Shown here: piece by piece, positions 43,327 to 52,132 of the stretch
Position numbering within the stretch: position 1 is the first letter of the stretch
Layout of the letters: each line of letters opens with the position of its first letter
Source of the DNA: CAZEYT01 sp964516295
GTDB taxonomy: Bacteria; Verrucomicrobiota; Verrucomicrobiia; Chthoniobacterales; Terrimicrobiaceae
Reading direction: 5' to 3'
NCBI GenBank assembly: GCA_964516295.1
Contig: CAZEYT010000007.1
Span: forward strand, 1-56,559
DNA length: 56,559 bases
Notes under the pieces: generated by a model
What the model saw: the letters and a program-made list of their open reading frames with translations, nothing else
Told to the model about the DNA's origin: nothing
The model's database searches: none
Made by a program: the position numbers and the translations under genes

Positions 43327-44847
43327 TTACATTTCCGGCGGTCTCGCGGGCGCGGCGACTTCGCTGTCTTTCCAGAAGAGCGGACTGTTCATCGGAACCA
43401 TGCGGGCGAAGCGAATGATGTCCCAATTCGACATACGGAATCCGCCGAGACTCTCCTGCGTCTGCATGCGCGAGGGATCGCTGGTGCCATGGAGACCGAA
43501 AGGGAGCACGTCGGGCGAATCGGATTTGGCGAGATTGATCCACAGGATGCCGGCCGGATTGTTCGGGCCGGCGGGGAGAAACTGATCTTCGGACAGGGTG
43601 ACCACCGGTTTTTCCAGCGGGCTTTCGCCGACGAAAAAAGGATTGGTCGGTCGCGGGGCGAAGCGGGATTCCTGCCGGGTGGCGAGGCGGGGACGCGGAA
43701 TGGCGTCAAGAATGGTCCAGGTGCCGCGTCCGCGGAGTCCGGGTCGTGCGGAGGAGAGGGGCAGCACGGCGACGAGGCGGTCGCCGCGATAAACTTCGGC
43801 GCGATTCAAATCAAAGACCGAGACGGAAACCGGCTCGGCCGTGTTGACCGGGGGCCGGAGTGGCGGCGCAAAGGCGTTCTCGATTTCGAAGGGTGTGACA
43901 TTGGGCACTTGAAATTCCGTCCCGGCGACCGGGAGTTCGCGGATCTGCGGGTTGAGGCGTCGGAGAAGTCCCTCGTCGCAATGGAAGCGCTCGGCGACAA
44001 ATTCCCACGGCGTCCGATAGGCTAGCATGGGCGAGTCCACCATTTCTTCGTAAACGGGCGGTGGCAACTCGACCGGAGCGGGCGGCTTTGTGGATTTCCG
44101 TCCCGGTGTCGGCGGGGGTTCGGCGGGTGCCGCCACGGCTTTCGGTGGCGCGATGAAGCGGAAATCCTCGGGTTTCAGCGTGTAGCGCGTCAGAGACTCT
44201 CCGACGACCTGCCGGGCCTTGGCGCGGAAGGCGTCGAGATCGCGGGCCTCCGCGTTGGCCGTCTGGTAGAGATACATGAGCTTCTGAAACGGAAAGCTCG
44301 TGCGGCCATCGATGGGCCCGGCGGAAAAATTCTGTCGGTCGAGGTAGATCTGAAAAAGCAGGATCTCCGGGTCGGCCGCATCCGTCGTGCTGGCGGCCGC
44401 CGGACGGCCCGGCGCAGCGGGCGCTGGAGGGGGCGTCGGTTTGGTGAGGCCCATGGCCGCGATTTCTTCCGGCGTTGGAATCCGCAGGATGTCGCCGACG
44501 CGGATGAGGTCACCCTCAAGGTTGTTGGCCTTTTTCAGAGCCGCCACGCTGATGTCGAAGCGACGGGCAATTTTCGCCAGCGCGTCCCCACGCTGGACCT
44601 CGTAGGAATTCTGGCGGTCCAACGGGATTGGTGTGGGCGTGGCGTCGGCGGGCAGGGCGGGTGGCGGTTTTGGAAGTTCGAGGCCCCAATCGGTCTGCGG
44701 TGACGGTTGCACCGACCATTTCCAGCGCACCGCCCGCTCGAGACCAGGCTCGACGCGGGTGAAGCCGCCGGATTGGGAAAAAACGCCGGACGCCGACGCC
44801 GCGAGGAGCAGCGCGGCCTGAAAAAAAGCATGTCTTCCGGCAAACAT
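43327..44847 (-). CDS. LysM protein with a YkuD-like domain lacking the catalytic Cys
   Basis: A 506-residue exported protein (signal AFFQAALLLAASASGVFS). A LysM domain near residue 80 (SYEVQRGDALAKIARRFDIS) binds peptidoglycan. A Pro-rich linker leads to a C-terminal L,D-transpeptidase-like domain ending in GLHGTSDPSRMQTQESLGGF-RMSNWD. Active enzymes have SHGC(I/V)R at this site; here it reads SLGGFR, so the His and the nucleophilic Cys are replaced by Leu and Gly. The fold is probably kept but the transpeptidase reaction cannot proceed in the usual way. Start 44847 is preferred over 44994, which overlaps the divergent gene. Confidence 0.78.
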   Translation of the reverse strand: MFAGRHAFFQAALLLAASASGVFSQSGGFTRVEPGLERAVRWKWSVQPSPQTDWGLELPKPPPALPADATPTPIPLDRQNSYEVQRGDALAKIARRFDISVAALKKANNLEGDLIRVGDILRIPTPEEIAAMGLTKPTPPPAPAAPGRPAAASTTDAADPEILLFQIYLDRQNFSAGPIDGRTSFPFQKLMYLYQTANAEARDLDAFRAKARQVVGESLTRYTLKPEDFRFIAPPKAVAAPAEPPPTPGRKSTKPPAPVELPPPVYEEMVDSPMLAYRTPWEFVAERFHCDEGLLRRLNPQIRELPVAGTEFQVPNVTPFEIENAFAPPLRPPVNTAEPVSVSVFDLNRAEVYRGDRLVAVLPLSSARPGLRGRGTWTILDAIPRPRLATRQESRFAPRPTNPFFVGESPLEKPVVTLSEDQFLPAGPNNPAGILWINLAKSDSPDVLPFGLHGTSDPSRMQTQESLGGFRMSNWDIIRFARMVPMNSPLFWKDSEVAAPARPPEM

Positions 44848-44956
44848 CGGACGAACCTTTACCTGCGATCTCCTGGCGGGGCAAAGAGAAACGGCTTCCT
44901 GCCAACGGGATGTTTCCAGCTTTCCCTTCAGTGAGCGAACGGATGAAATCCGCGCC

Positions 44957-45898
44957 ATGGAAGCCTTTGATGCGGCGGCGGTGACGGGAATCATCCGGCG
45001 GCGGGTCGCGCCGGGTCACGAGGCGGAGGCCGAATCCGTCATGCGCGAAATCATGAAACTCGCACAGGCCCGAGAAGGATTTCTGGGCTCGGAAATTTTT
45101 CCGCCGATCCCCGGGGTGCAGGATGGATACGTCGTCCTCTACCGTTTTTCGCAGGGACGGTACTTACGGGCGTGGCTGGAGTGTTCCCGCCGGAAGGAAC
45201 TTTTGGACAAGATCGAGCACCACCTCGTCGAGCCGGCGGTGGAGTTTTACTTCACGCACGGTCGACGGCCCGGCGGCACCGCCTCGTCGGTGTTTGCCTA
45301 TCGGATCCGTCCGGAGAAAAGCAGCGAGTTCCAAGCGTGGCGGCGTCGCATTGTCGAGGAGGTCCGAAAATGGGATGGGTATCTGGGCACCGAATCGTTC
45401 GACTCGCTGGAAGGAAGCGAACCCGAGTTTATCGTCGTCGTCCGCTTCAACACCCGCGCTCATCTGGACGCTTGGCTTCGCTCAGAGGCAAGAAATCGCC
45501 TCATGAGCGAGGTGAAGGCTTTTGTGCAGCACGTCTCCCTCCGCCGGATCGGCAGCGGGTTCGAAGGATGGTTCGACCATTCGCCAAGTGCCACATCCCC
45601 GGCGCGGTGGCGTCAGGGACTCATCGTTCTTTCGGCGCTTTTTCCGGTGATCATGGTCATGCGGCATCTGCTCGACCCCCTTTTCCGGGCGTTTCCCCTG
45701 CCGACGGCGTTTCTCATTCTGCTCACGATCAACATGGCCATTCTGACCTATGGAGTCATGCCATGGTATTCGCGGGCGATGGATTTCTGGCTGCGGCCGC
45801 GACCGGATTCAACCTGGCGCGGGCAGGTCGCGGGCTGGGCTGTCATCTTCGGCATTCTCGCGCTGACGCTTGTGGGATTTCTCGGGTTTTCGCCATGA
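44957..45898 (+). CDS. Membrane protein with two ABM-like domains
   Basis: A 313-residue protein. Residues ~8-100 and ~110-200 look like two antibiotic-biosynthesis-monooxygenase (ABM, dimeric alpha/beta barrel) units: each has an RVxPGxExE / RIRPEKSSEFQAW start, a GFLGSEIF / GYLGTESF turn and an RFSQGRYLRAWL / RFNTRAHLDAWL strand-helix. The C-terminus has three hydrophobic helices (about 215-235, 240-262, 290-311). Fused double ABM plus TM is unlike the usual ~100-residue single-domain enzymes. Reaction unknown. Confidence 0.7.
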   Translation: MEAFDAAAVTGIIRRRVAPGHEAEAESVMREIMKLAQAREGFLGSEIFPPIPGVQDGYVVLYRFSQGRYLRAWLECSRRKELLDKIEHHLVEPAVEFYFTHGRRPGGTASSVFAYRIRPEKSSEFQAWRRRIVEEVRKWDGYLGTESFDSLEGSEPEFIVVVRFNTRAHLDAWLRSEARNRLMSEVKAFVQHVSLRRIGSGFEGWFDHSPSATSPARWRQGLIVLSALFPVIMVMRHLLDPLFRAFPLPTAFLILLTINMAILTYGVMPWYSRAMDFWLRPRPDSTWRGQVAGWAVIFGILALTLVGFLGFSP

Positions 45899-45964
45899 CG
45901 GAAAGGGCGCGTTCGGCAGGTCTTTTCCGTTGATCTTTGGGGGTGGCGCGGCGACACTCTCCCG

Positions 45965-46363
45965 ATGGCGAGACGCGGAAAATCCTCCATTCAACCACTC
46001 TGGGTGGCCGCAGCGGCGGGGTTGTTGGTTCTGGCTTTCATTGGGTCGCGATTTTTCCCAAATGCGGGCAACGATCCGTATCGGACAATTCCCGAGCTCG
46101 ACGTGGCGTCGTATCTGGACAACTCGAACAGCCTTCGTGGAAATGTTTACAAGATCGAGGGCGAGGTTTCGAATGCGCTCGCCTGGTCGCCGACCGCCGG
46201 TCGGCTCTTTGCCGTCGATGTCGATGGCGGACGCGACACCATCCCGGTCCTTGTGACGCCGGAGTTCAATTCCATGAACATTCAAAAGGGCCAGAAGCTC
46301 ATCATTGTCACCGAGGTGGATGAGAAAGGCGTGCTTCGGACGAAAAAAATCTCGAAAGCATGA
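45965..46363 (+). CDS. Membrane-anchored small protein with OB-like domain
   Basis: A 132-residue protein with one N-terminal TM helix (LWVAAAAGLLVLAFIG) and a soluble beta-rich domain: NSLRGNVYKIEGEVSNALAW, GRLFAVDVDG, IPVLVTPEF, KLIIVTEVDEKGVLRTKKI, which looks like an OB fold facing the periplasm. No family recognised. Its stop overlaps the next start (ATGA at 46360). Confidence 0.6.
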   Translation: MARRGKSSIQPLWVAAAAGLLVLAFIGSRFFPNAGNDPYRTIPELDVASYLDNSNSLRGNVYKIEGEVSNALAWSPTAGRLFAVDVDGGRDTIPVLVTPEFNSMNIQKGQKLIIVTEVDEKGVLRTKKISKA

Positions 46364-48216
46364 AGTGGTGTTTTTCCCCGTTGATCCTGGCCATGCCGCT
46401 GGGGCTTTTGGCTCAGGTCCCGGATGCAGCGCCCGAGCCGGCCCCAGCCGCACCGTCCGGCAACCCGAGTTCGTCCCAGCCTGCCGCGCCCGCGTCCCAG
46501 CAGGGCTCGTCCTTCCTCGGCAAAGACGCACCGGTTTTCGATCCCGGCAGCGAGGTCATCCAATGGGACGGGCGCACCTGGAACATCAACAACAACCGCA
46601 TTTTCGAGGCGCGGTTCGAAAAATTCCTCAACGCCCCCGAAGCCACGACCGAGAGTGATCGGGACTACAACAAGATCCTCCAGGAGATTCTCGACAAGCT
46701 GGCTCCCGGCCGCGTGACGCCGAAGTCCATCGACGAGGCCTTCCAGCTTCTCCCGCAGGCGTCCGCGTTCGAAATCGACTCCCGACTCTGCGATGCCATC
46801 GCCAATCAGGTTTACGCGGCCTGGCTGTCCAATCGCTCGAACGACCGCCTCCTCGCGGCGAACGACAGTCTGGAAAAAGAACGCAAGCGCCTCGAGTGGA
46901 ACGCCAAGATCACCGCGTCCGCGACGAATATTGGCGGCCCGACCAGCCGCGACGGTGCCGGGGCCGAGGAGTGGAAGAAACAACAGCAGCTCAAGCGCGA
47001 CATGGAGATGCAGCCGCTTGTGACCCGGCTCGCCGAAGTGAACGCCCTCCTCAAGGCCAATCAGGTCAAAAAGGAAGTCGCCGAGCTTCAGGTCAAAATC
47101 GAATTCCAAGCGCTCATCGTCCAACACTTCCTTCAGCGGAGATTTCAACACGTGGTCATTGCCACGCGGTTTTACCGCAGCGTTTTTAGCGACGGCGACA
47201 GTCTCCTCCGGGTCGGGGATGATGCGAAGAGCTTTTTTTCCAAGACGACCGGCATGCCGCCCACGGTGGGAACCCTCGACTCGCTGGCGAACGAAGCGAT
47301 GCGCGATGTGCGCGAGGGCATCCAGGCCTTCAAATTCCTTCTCGAAAAAGACGAACTCGAAAGTGCCACGAAGCGGCTCGCCGAGACCTTCATCATCGGC
47401 GAATACATGCCCGATGTCCGCACCCTCCCGCGCGTTGACAAACGCAAGGCCCTCGCCTTCGTGCAAAAGTCCAACCAGCTCATCAGCGCGATCGAGGTCA
47501 AGGATTACGCCCTCGCCGAAAAACTGGTGAAGGACCTCGAGAAAACCGCGAAGGATTTCGACAATTCCAAACCCATGGCTGCGATTGAAACGGCCCGCAC
47601 CGTGGCCGCCATGCACATCGCGAAGGCAAAAAATGCCGCTGTCAGCGGTGACAAACAAACGCTCGAGACCGAACTCAAAGCCGCCACCGAGATCTGGCCG
47701 CGCAACCCTGCCCTCGCCGAGGTCGGCGGCATGATTTTCAGCCAGGCCGATGTCCAGCAACGCGCGCTGGTGGATTTCGACCAGCTTCTCAGCCAGCGGA
47801 ATTACCGGCAGATTTTTGATGACAAAATGCGCTTCATCGCCGCCACGGCGATGTATCCCGAGAAGCAGGAGCAACTCCGCAAAGTACTCGACGACATGGC
47901 CATCATCGAGTCCGCCATCATCCGCGCCGAGGAGGTCGAAAAACGCGGCGACTTTGCCGGTGCTTGGGAAAGTGCCGAGCGGGCGTTCCAGCAATTCCCG
48001 GACGACAACAAGCTCAACCAAGTCCGCGCGAACCTCACCACCAAATCCGCCGACTTTGTCCGGGCGCTCAAGCAGGCCGAGGACCTCGAGAACAAAGAAC
48101 AACCCGGCTCCGCACTGGCCTGGTATTTGAAGGCGCAGAAAGCCTACCCCGCCAGCGAGTTTGCGCGCGAAGGCATCGAGCGCATCACCGGGCAGATCCT
48201 CCCGGACGCCAAGTGA
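46360..48216 (+). CDS. Large TPR-like exported protein, unknown function
   Basis: A 618-residue protein with a signal peptide (MKWCFSPLILAMPLGLLA) and an Ala/Pro/Ser-rich linker to about residue 50. The rest is helical, with TPR-like pairs near the C-terminus (AEEVEKRGDFAGAWESAERA, KQAEDLENKEQPGSALAWYL, KAYPASEFAREG). No catalytic motif seen. It is translationally coupled to the membrane-anchored gene before it and followed after 32 bases by the MsbA-like exporter, so the three may serve one envelope function. The type seems lineage-specific. Confidence 0.65.
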   Translation: MKWCFSPLILAMPLGLLAQVPDAAPEPAPAAPSGNPSSSQPAAPASQQGSSFLGKDAPVFDPGSEVIQWDGRTWNINNNRIFEARFEKFLNAPEATTESDRDYNKILQEILDKLAPGRVTPKSIDEAFQLLPQASAFEIDSRLCDAIANQVYAAWLSNRSNDRLLAANDSLEKERKRLEWNAKITASATNIGGPTSRDGAGAEEWKKQQQLKRDMEMQPLVTRLAEVNALLKANQVKKEVAELQVKIEFQALIVQHFLQRRFQHVVIATRFYRSVFSDGDSLLRVGDDAKSFFSKTTGMPPTVGTLDSLANEAMRDVREGIQAFKFLLEKDELESATKRLAETFIIGEYMPDVRTLPRVDKRKALAFVQKSNQLISAIEVKDYALAEKLVKDLEKTAKDFDNSKPMAAIETARTVAAMHIAKAKNAAVSGDKQTLETELKAATEIWPRNPALAEVGGMIFSQADVQQRALVDFDQLLSQRNYRQIFDDKMRFIAATAMYPEKQEQLRKVLDDMAIIESAIIRAEEVEKRGDFAGAWESAERAFQQFPDDNKLNQVRANLTTKSADFVRALKQAEDLENKEQPGSALAWYLKAQKAYPASEFAREGIERITGQILPDAK

Positions 48217-48248
48217 CGCCGCTTGCGCCCGCCGGGCGCTCCCGCTAA

Positions 48249-50027
48249 ATGCAACCGCAGGTGAACATCTACGCCCGGGTCTTCCGTTATTTCCGGCCAT
48301 TCCTTTGGCCCACCGCCATCGGCAGCGCGCTGACGCTCGTCACGATTGCGTTCAATCTGCTCAAGCCATGGCCGTTCAAATACATCATCGACGGCATTCT
48401 GGACGCGACCAATGGAACCGCCGAAGCCCGCGAGTTGGCGGCCCAACTCGGCGGCGGCTCGCAGGCCATCCTCTGGCTTTGCGTCGCGCTCGTGATCATC
48501 AGCCTTCTCGCCGGCGCGGTGAATCTCGCGGCGAACTATCTTTTTATCCGGGTCGGACTTCGTGCGCTGCTCAAGCTCCGCACCGATCTCTACACCACAC
48601 TCCAAGCGCTGCCGCTGAAGTTCCACGATTCGCGCCGCAGTGCCGACTCGAGCTTCCGTGTCGCCTACGATTCGCAGAGCATCCAGACGATCTACAACAA
48701 AGGTTTCGCCACGGTTTTGTCATCGGTCGTGATGCTCCTCGGCGCGTTGGTGGTGATGTTCGGCATGAGTTGGAAACTGACGCTCGCCTCGCTCGTCATC
48801 CTGCCGTTTGTGGTGTGGGCGGTGCGGCATTACGCCGAGCGCGTCCGCCGTCAGAGCACGACCATTCAGGAGCGGGAAAGCGACCTCCTCACGCTCACGC
48901 AGGAAGGCCTGAGCCAGATCCGGATGGTGCATGCGTTCGGGCGCGAGGCGTTCGAGATCCGGCAATTCCGCCGCCGTGCCTCGCAGAGCCTCGAAGCCAA
49001 TCTCCGGCTCAACATGACCTCGGTCGCCAGCGCGCTCGTCGTGGGGACGCTCATGGCGGCGGGGACGGCGCTCATGTATTACGTCGGCTCGAACGAGGTT
49101 CTGAACGGCACGCTCTCGCTCGGTGACCTCACGGTCTTCGCCTCGTATCTGCTCATGCTCTATCAGCCGCTTGAGCAATTGACCTACACGGCTTGGGCGT
49201 TGGAAGGTGCGATGGCCGGCGCGACGCGGTGTTTCGAAGTGCTCGACCGCGACAACGACGTGCCCGATGCGCCAAATGCCCGCACGCTCGCCACGGCCAA
49301 GGGACGCATTGTTTTCGACCGCATTTCGTTTGGCTACTCCGAGGAACGGCTCATTCTCAAAGACATCAGCTTCGCAGTCGAACCCGGCACGACCGTCGCG
49401 TTTGTCGGCGGCACCGGCACGGGAAAAAGCACGCTCCTGAGTCTCGTGCCGCGCTTCTACGATCCGACCTCCGGCACCGTTTCGCTCGATGGCGAAAACC
49501 TCCGCGACATCACGAAGAAAAGCCTTCGATCGCACATCGGCATGGTCCTCCAGGACACGCTGCTCTTTTCCACTACGATCAAGGAAAACATCGCCTACGG
49601 ACGACCCGGGGCCACCGAGGAGCAGATCCTCGAAGCCGCCCGCCGCGCACAGGCCTACGACTTCATCATGCAAATGCCGCAGGGATTCGACAGCCCGGTC
49701 GGCGAACGCGGCGGGCATCTCAGCGTCGGCCAGCGGCAGCGCATCGGGATCGCGCGGGCGTTTTTGAAGGATGCCCCCATTCTGCTTCTGGACGAGCCGA
49801 CGAGCGCGCTCGATCCCACCACCGAGCATGCGATCATGGAGACGATTGCCGAGCTCATGCGCGGGCGCACGACCCTCATCATCACCCACCGGCTCTCCAC
49901 CGTTCACTCGCTCGGGCGCATTCTCGTGCTGAAGGACGGAGCGCTTGTCGAGGATGGCAGCGGGCCCGACCTGCTCCGGCGCGATGGAGTGTATGCCGCG
50001 CTTTACCGTTCCGCCCAGCATACCTGA
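48249..50027 (+). CDS. ABC exporter with fused TM and ATPase domains (MsbA-like)
   Basis: A 592-residue half-transporter. Six TM helices lie in residues ~15-310; the ATPase follows with Walker A VGGTGTGKST, Q-loop VLQDTLLFS, signature LSVGQRQRIGIARAF, Walker B ILLLDEPTSALDPTT and switch His in ITHRLSTVH. The type works as a homodimer and exports lipids, lipid-linked molecules or drugs. Context with the TPR protein suggests envelope transport, but the substrate is open. Confidence 0.9.
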   Translation: MQPQVNIYARVFRYFRPFLWPTAIGSALTLVTIAFNLLKPWPFKYIIDGILDATNGTAEARELAAQLGGGSQAILWLCVALVIISLLAGAVNLAANYLFIRVGLRALLKLRTDLYTTLQALPLKFHDSRRSADSSFRVAYDSQSIQTIYNKGFATVLSSVVMLLGALVVMFGMSWKLTLASLVILPFVVWAVRHYAERVRRQSTTIQERESDLLTLTQEGLSQIRMVHAFGREAFEIRQFRRRASQSLEANLRLNMTSVASALVVGTLMAAGTALMYYVGSNEVLNGTLSLGDLTVFASYLLMLYQPLEQLTYTAWALEGAMAGATRCFEVLDRDNDVPDAPNARTLATAKGRIVFDRISFGYSEERLILKDISFAVEPGTTVAFVGGTGTGKSTLLSLVPRFYDPTSGTVSLDGENLRDITKKSLRSHIGMVLQDTLLFSTTIKENIAYGRPGATEEQILEAARRAQAYDFIMQMPQGFDSPVGERGGHLSVGQRQRIGIARAFLKDAPILLLDEPTSALDPTTEHAIMETIAELMRGRTTLIITHRLSTVHSLGRILVLKDGALVEDGSGPDLLRRDGVYAALYRSAQHT

Positions 50028-50078
50028 CCGGTTCCGCATTGACGCCAGAGGCATCCCTCCGCTTAATCACGATCATCC

Positions 50079-50507
50079 ATGAACGCCAAATCCCTTCTCC
50101 TCGCTCTCGGTCTCACCACGCTCGTCACCGGTTGTGCCACCCACTCGGCGTCGAAGGATCCGTGGGTGAAGCAATTCCACCGCGCCGACGCAAATAACGA
50201 CGGCAAAGTCGCGCAGCAGGAATTCGGGGCGATCATGATCGAAGACGCGTTCATCCTTTTCGACGTAAACAAAGACGGCATCATCACGCGCAAGGAATTC
50301 CTCGCCGCCGGCGGCAAACCGGCCTCGTTCGCCAAAATCGACGTGAATCGCAACGGCGTCATCACCCTGGAAGAAGCCAAATCCGCGAAAGTCGCCATGG
50401 ATGCCATGACGATTGCTTTCTACGGAGCCGATGCGGACAAGGACGGATTCGTCACGCTGGCCGAGGCCCTCGAATACCGCGACAAGGCCCGCGCCTACAC
50501 GCGCTGA
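50079..50507 (+). CDS. EF-hand lipoprotein
   Basis: A 142-residue lipoprotein (signal ending in TLVTGC, Cys19) with four EF-hand calcium loops: DANNDGKVAQQEF, DVNKDGIITRKEF, DVNRNGVITLEEA and DADKDGFVTLAEA. The first, second and fourth keep all loop ligands; the third has Asn at the fifth position, still acceptable. It probably binds calcium in the periplasm. Calcium-responsive role inferred. Confidence 0.82.
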   Translation: MNAKSLLLALGLTTLVTGCATHSASKDPWVKQFHRADANNDGKVAQQEFGAIMIEDAFILFDVNKDGIITRKEFLAAGGKPASFAKIDVNRNGVITLEEAKSAKVAMDAMTIAFYGADADKDGFVTLAEALEYRDKARAYTR

Positions 50508-50538
50508 CGGCAGCTTCCTCCCTGAACCGGGTTTTCCA

Positions 50539-50748
50539 ATGGTGCCCCGCGTTTTTCCCAAGATCCAGGTGTCGTTCGGCGCGACGTGGCGTCAACCGTT
50601 CCTTTTTGATACCGGGAGCAATCTGCTGACGGTTGGCTGCGCCCCCGAGGCTCCGCGGATCCGGACCCACACGGTCACTACGGGGACGCCCGAGTTTATC
50701 GTTCACGGCGGCGGCAGCGGAACGGCCCTCGCCAGGCGGCGACGGTGA
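50539..50748 (+). pseudogene. Truncated retropepsin-like aspartic protease ORF
   Basis: A 69-residue ORF reading MVPRVFPKIQVSFGATWRQ-PFLFDTGSNLLTV. FLFDTGSNLLTV is the catalytic Asp loop of retropepsin-like proteases. The rest of the domain (about 60-100 residues, including the flap and hydrophobic-GG motif) is missing and the tail becomes Arg-rich before the stop. The stop overlaps the next start as GTGA (50745), so it may still be translated. Either a remnant or a degraded gene whose 3' half was lost. Confidence 0.5.
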
Positions 50749-51236
50749 AATCCCGCACGGTCTTTGTTGCGTGTGCGGTCGGGTTTGTTCTGGTCGCGCT
50801 TTGGGATTACCATCGGTTGCCGGAACACATGGCCTCGCATTTCAATGCGGCCGGCGAGGCCAATGGATGGATGTCGAAAACCGCTTTCACCGCGCTCATG
50901 CTGGCCATCGGGCTGGGGATTCCGGCCTTCGTGATCGGCGTGATGTCGGTGCTGCGGCATTTTCCGGCGGAGTATCTCAACGTGCCGAATGCGGATTACT
51001 GGCGTGCGCCGGGAAATTACGAAAAGGCGTGCGCGTTTCTGCTCGCGTCGGCCTATTGGTTCGGCTGCGCCTTTCTGATCTGGCAGATTCTCTTTTCGCG
51101 GTTGGTCGTCGCGGCCAATCTGGTGTCGCCCCCGCGCTTTGATTCTGCGGCGGCTTTCTTGTTCACGGTGCCATTGCTTCTGGCCGCTTTCGGGTCGGTG
51201 GCGGTGATCATTCTGCGATTCCTGCAGCGCGATTAG
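50745..51236 (+). CDS. DUF1648-type membrane protein
   Basis: A 163-residue protein with GTG start overlapping the previous ORF (GTGA). It shows the DUF1648 motif LPEHMASHFNAAGEANGWMS after TM1 (TVFVACAVGFVLVALW), and four hydrophobic helices in total. The family is linked to membrane regulators of unknown mechanism (as in SdpI-like proteins). Function unknown. Confidence 0.75.
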   Translation: MKSRTVFVACAVGFVLVALWDYHRLPEHMASHFNAAGEANGWMSKTAFTALMLAIGLGIPAFVIGVMSVLRHFPAEYLNVPNADYWRAPGNYEKACAFLLASAYWFGCAFLIWQILFSRLVVAANLVSPPRFDSAAAFLFTVPLLLAAFGSVAVIILRFLQRD

Positions 51237-51292
51237 GGCGGGAGGGAAAACTTTCGGCTGCCAGTGAGGCGGGGATCGGTTAGCGTCCCGGC

Positions 51293-52132
51293 GTGGGCCG
51301 GGTTTCCAATTTTCTGACGTTCATTCGCTTTTCGCACACGATCTTCGCGATGCCGTTTGCGCTCGGAGCGATGTTGGTGGCGGCCGAGGGAATTCCCGAG
51401 TGGCGCATTTTGGGCGGCATCATCGCAGCGATGGTTTTTGCGCGAACGGCGGCGATGACGTTCAATCGCCTGGCCGACTGGGAGATCGATCAACGCAATC
51501 CCCGCACGGTCGCGCGCCACCGTCTGGTGGACCGTCGGACGACCGTGCTGGCGTGTGTGGTATCTTCGGCGGGATTCGTGGCGGCGGCGGGGTTTTTGAA
51601 CGATCTTTGTCTCCTTCTCTCTCCCGTGGCCCTCGGGCTCGTCTTTTTTTATTCGCTCACGAAACGGTTCACCCACCTTGCGCAATTCTTTCTCGGGCTC
51701 GCGCTCGCGGTGGCCCCGGTCGGCGCGTGGATTGCGGTGACGGGATCGTTTGCCGTGCCGCCGTTGGTGCTCGCGGCGGCCGTGGTTCTCTGGGTGGCCG
51801 GATTCGATCTCATCTACGCCAGCCAGGATTACGAGGTGGACCGGCGCGAGGGGCTGAAATCCCTCGTCGTGCGATTGGGCGTGCAGCGGGCGTTCCATTG
51901 GGCGGTCGGGCTGCACGGGCTAGCGTTTCTCGGGCTCGCGCTCTTCGGATGGCTGGCCGGGCTGGGCGTTCCTTATGCCCTTGCCCTCGGCGTGATTTTT
52001 GCCGCGCTTGTTTACGAACACCTGGAAGCGCGACGCGGGTCGGTGGAATCGATCAATCGCGCCTTTTTCCAAGCCAATGCCGCTGTCGGCGTGGCCTTTG
52101 TCGTGGGGATCCTGCTCGATGTCCTCGGCTGA
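51293..52132 (+). CDS. UbiA-family prenyltransferase
   Basis: A 279-residue membrane enzyme (GTG start at 51293) with seven to eight hydrophobic helices. The first Asp-rich motif is NRLADWEIDQRNPRT and the second DLIYASQDYEVDRREG, which bind the prenyl diphosphate via Mg2+. It attaches a polyprenyl chain to an aromatic ring in quinone synthesis. In bacteria using the futalosine route, an MqnP-type UbiA homologue does this; that assignment is plausible here but not proven. The last 14 bases overlap the next gene. Confidence 0.85.
   Translation: MGRVSNFLTFIRFSHTIFAMPFALGAMLVAAEGIPEWRILGGIIAAMVFARTAAMTFNRLADWEIDQRNPRTVARHRLVDRRTTVLACVVSSAGFVAAAGFLNDLCLLLSPVALGLVFFYSLTKRFTHLAQFFLGLALAVAPVGAWIAVTGSFAVPPLVLAAAVVLWVAGFDLIYASQDYEVDRREGLKSLVVRLGVQRAFHWAVGLHGLAFLGLALFGWLAGLGVPYALALGVIFAALVYEHLEARRGSVESINRAFFQANAAVGVAFVVGILLDVLG

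Noticed and set aside
46282..48300. 672-codon minus-strand ORF opposite the TPR-like gene
   Set aside because: Composition (runs of Gly, Arg, Leu, Phe) is typical of a shadow frame; the plus strand has a signal peptide and coupling to neighbours.
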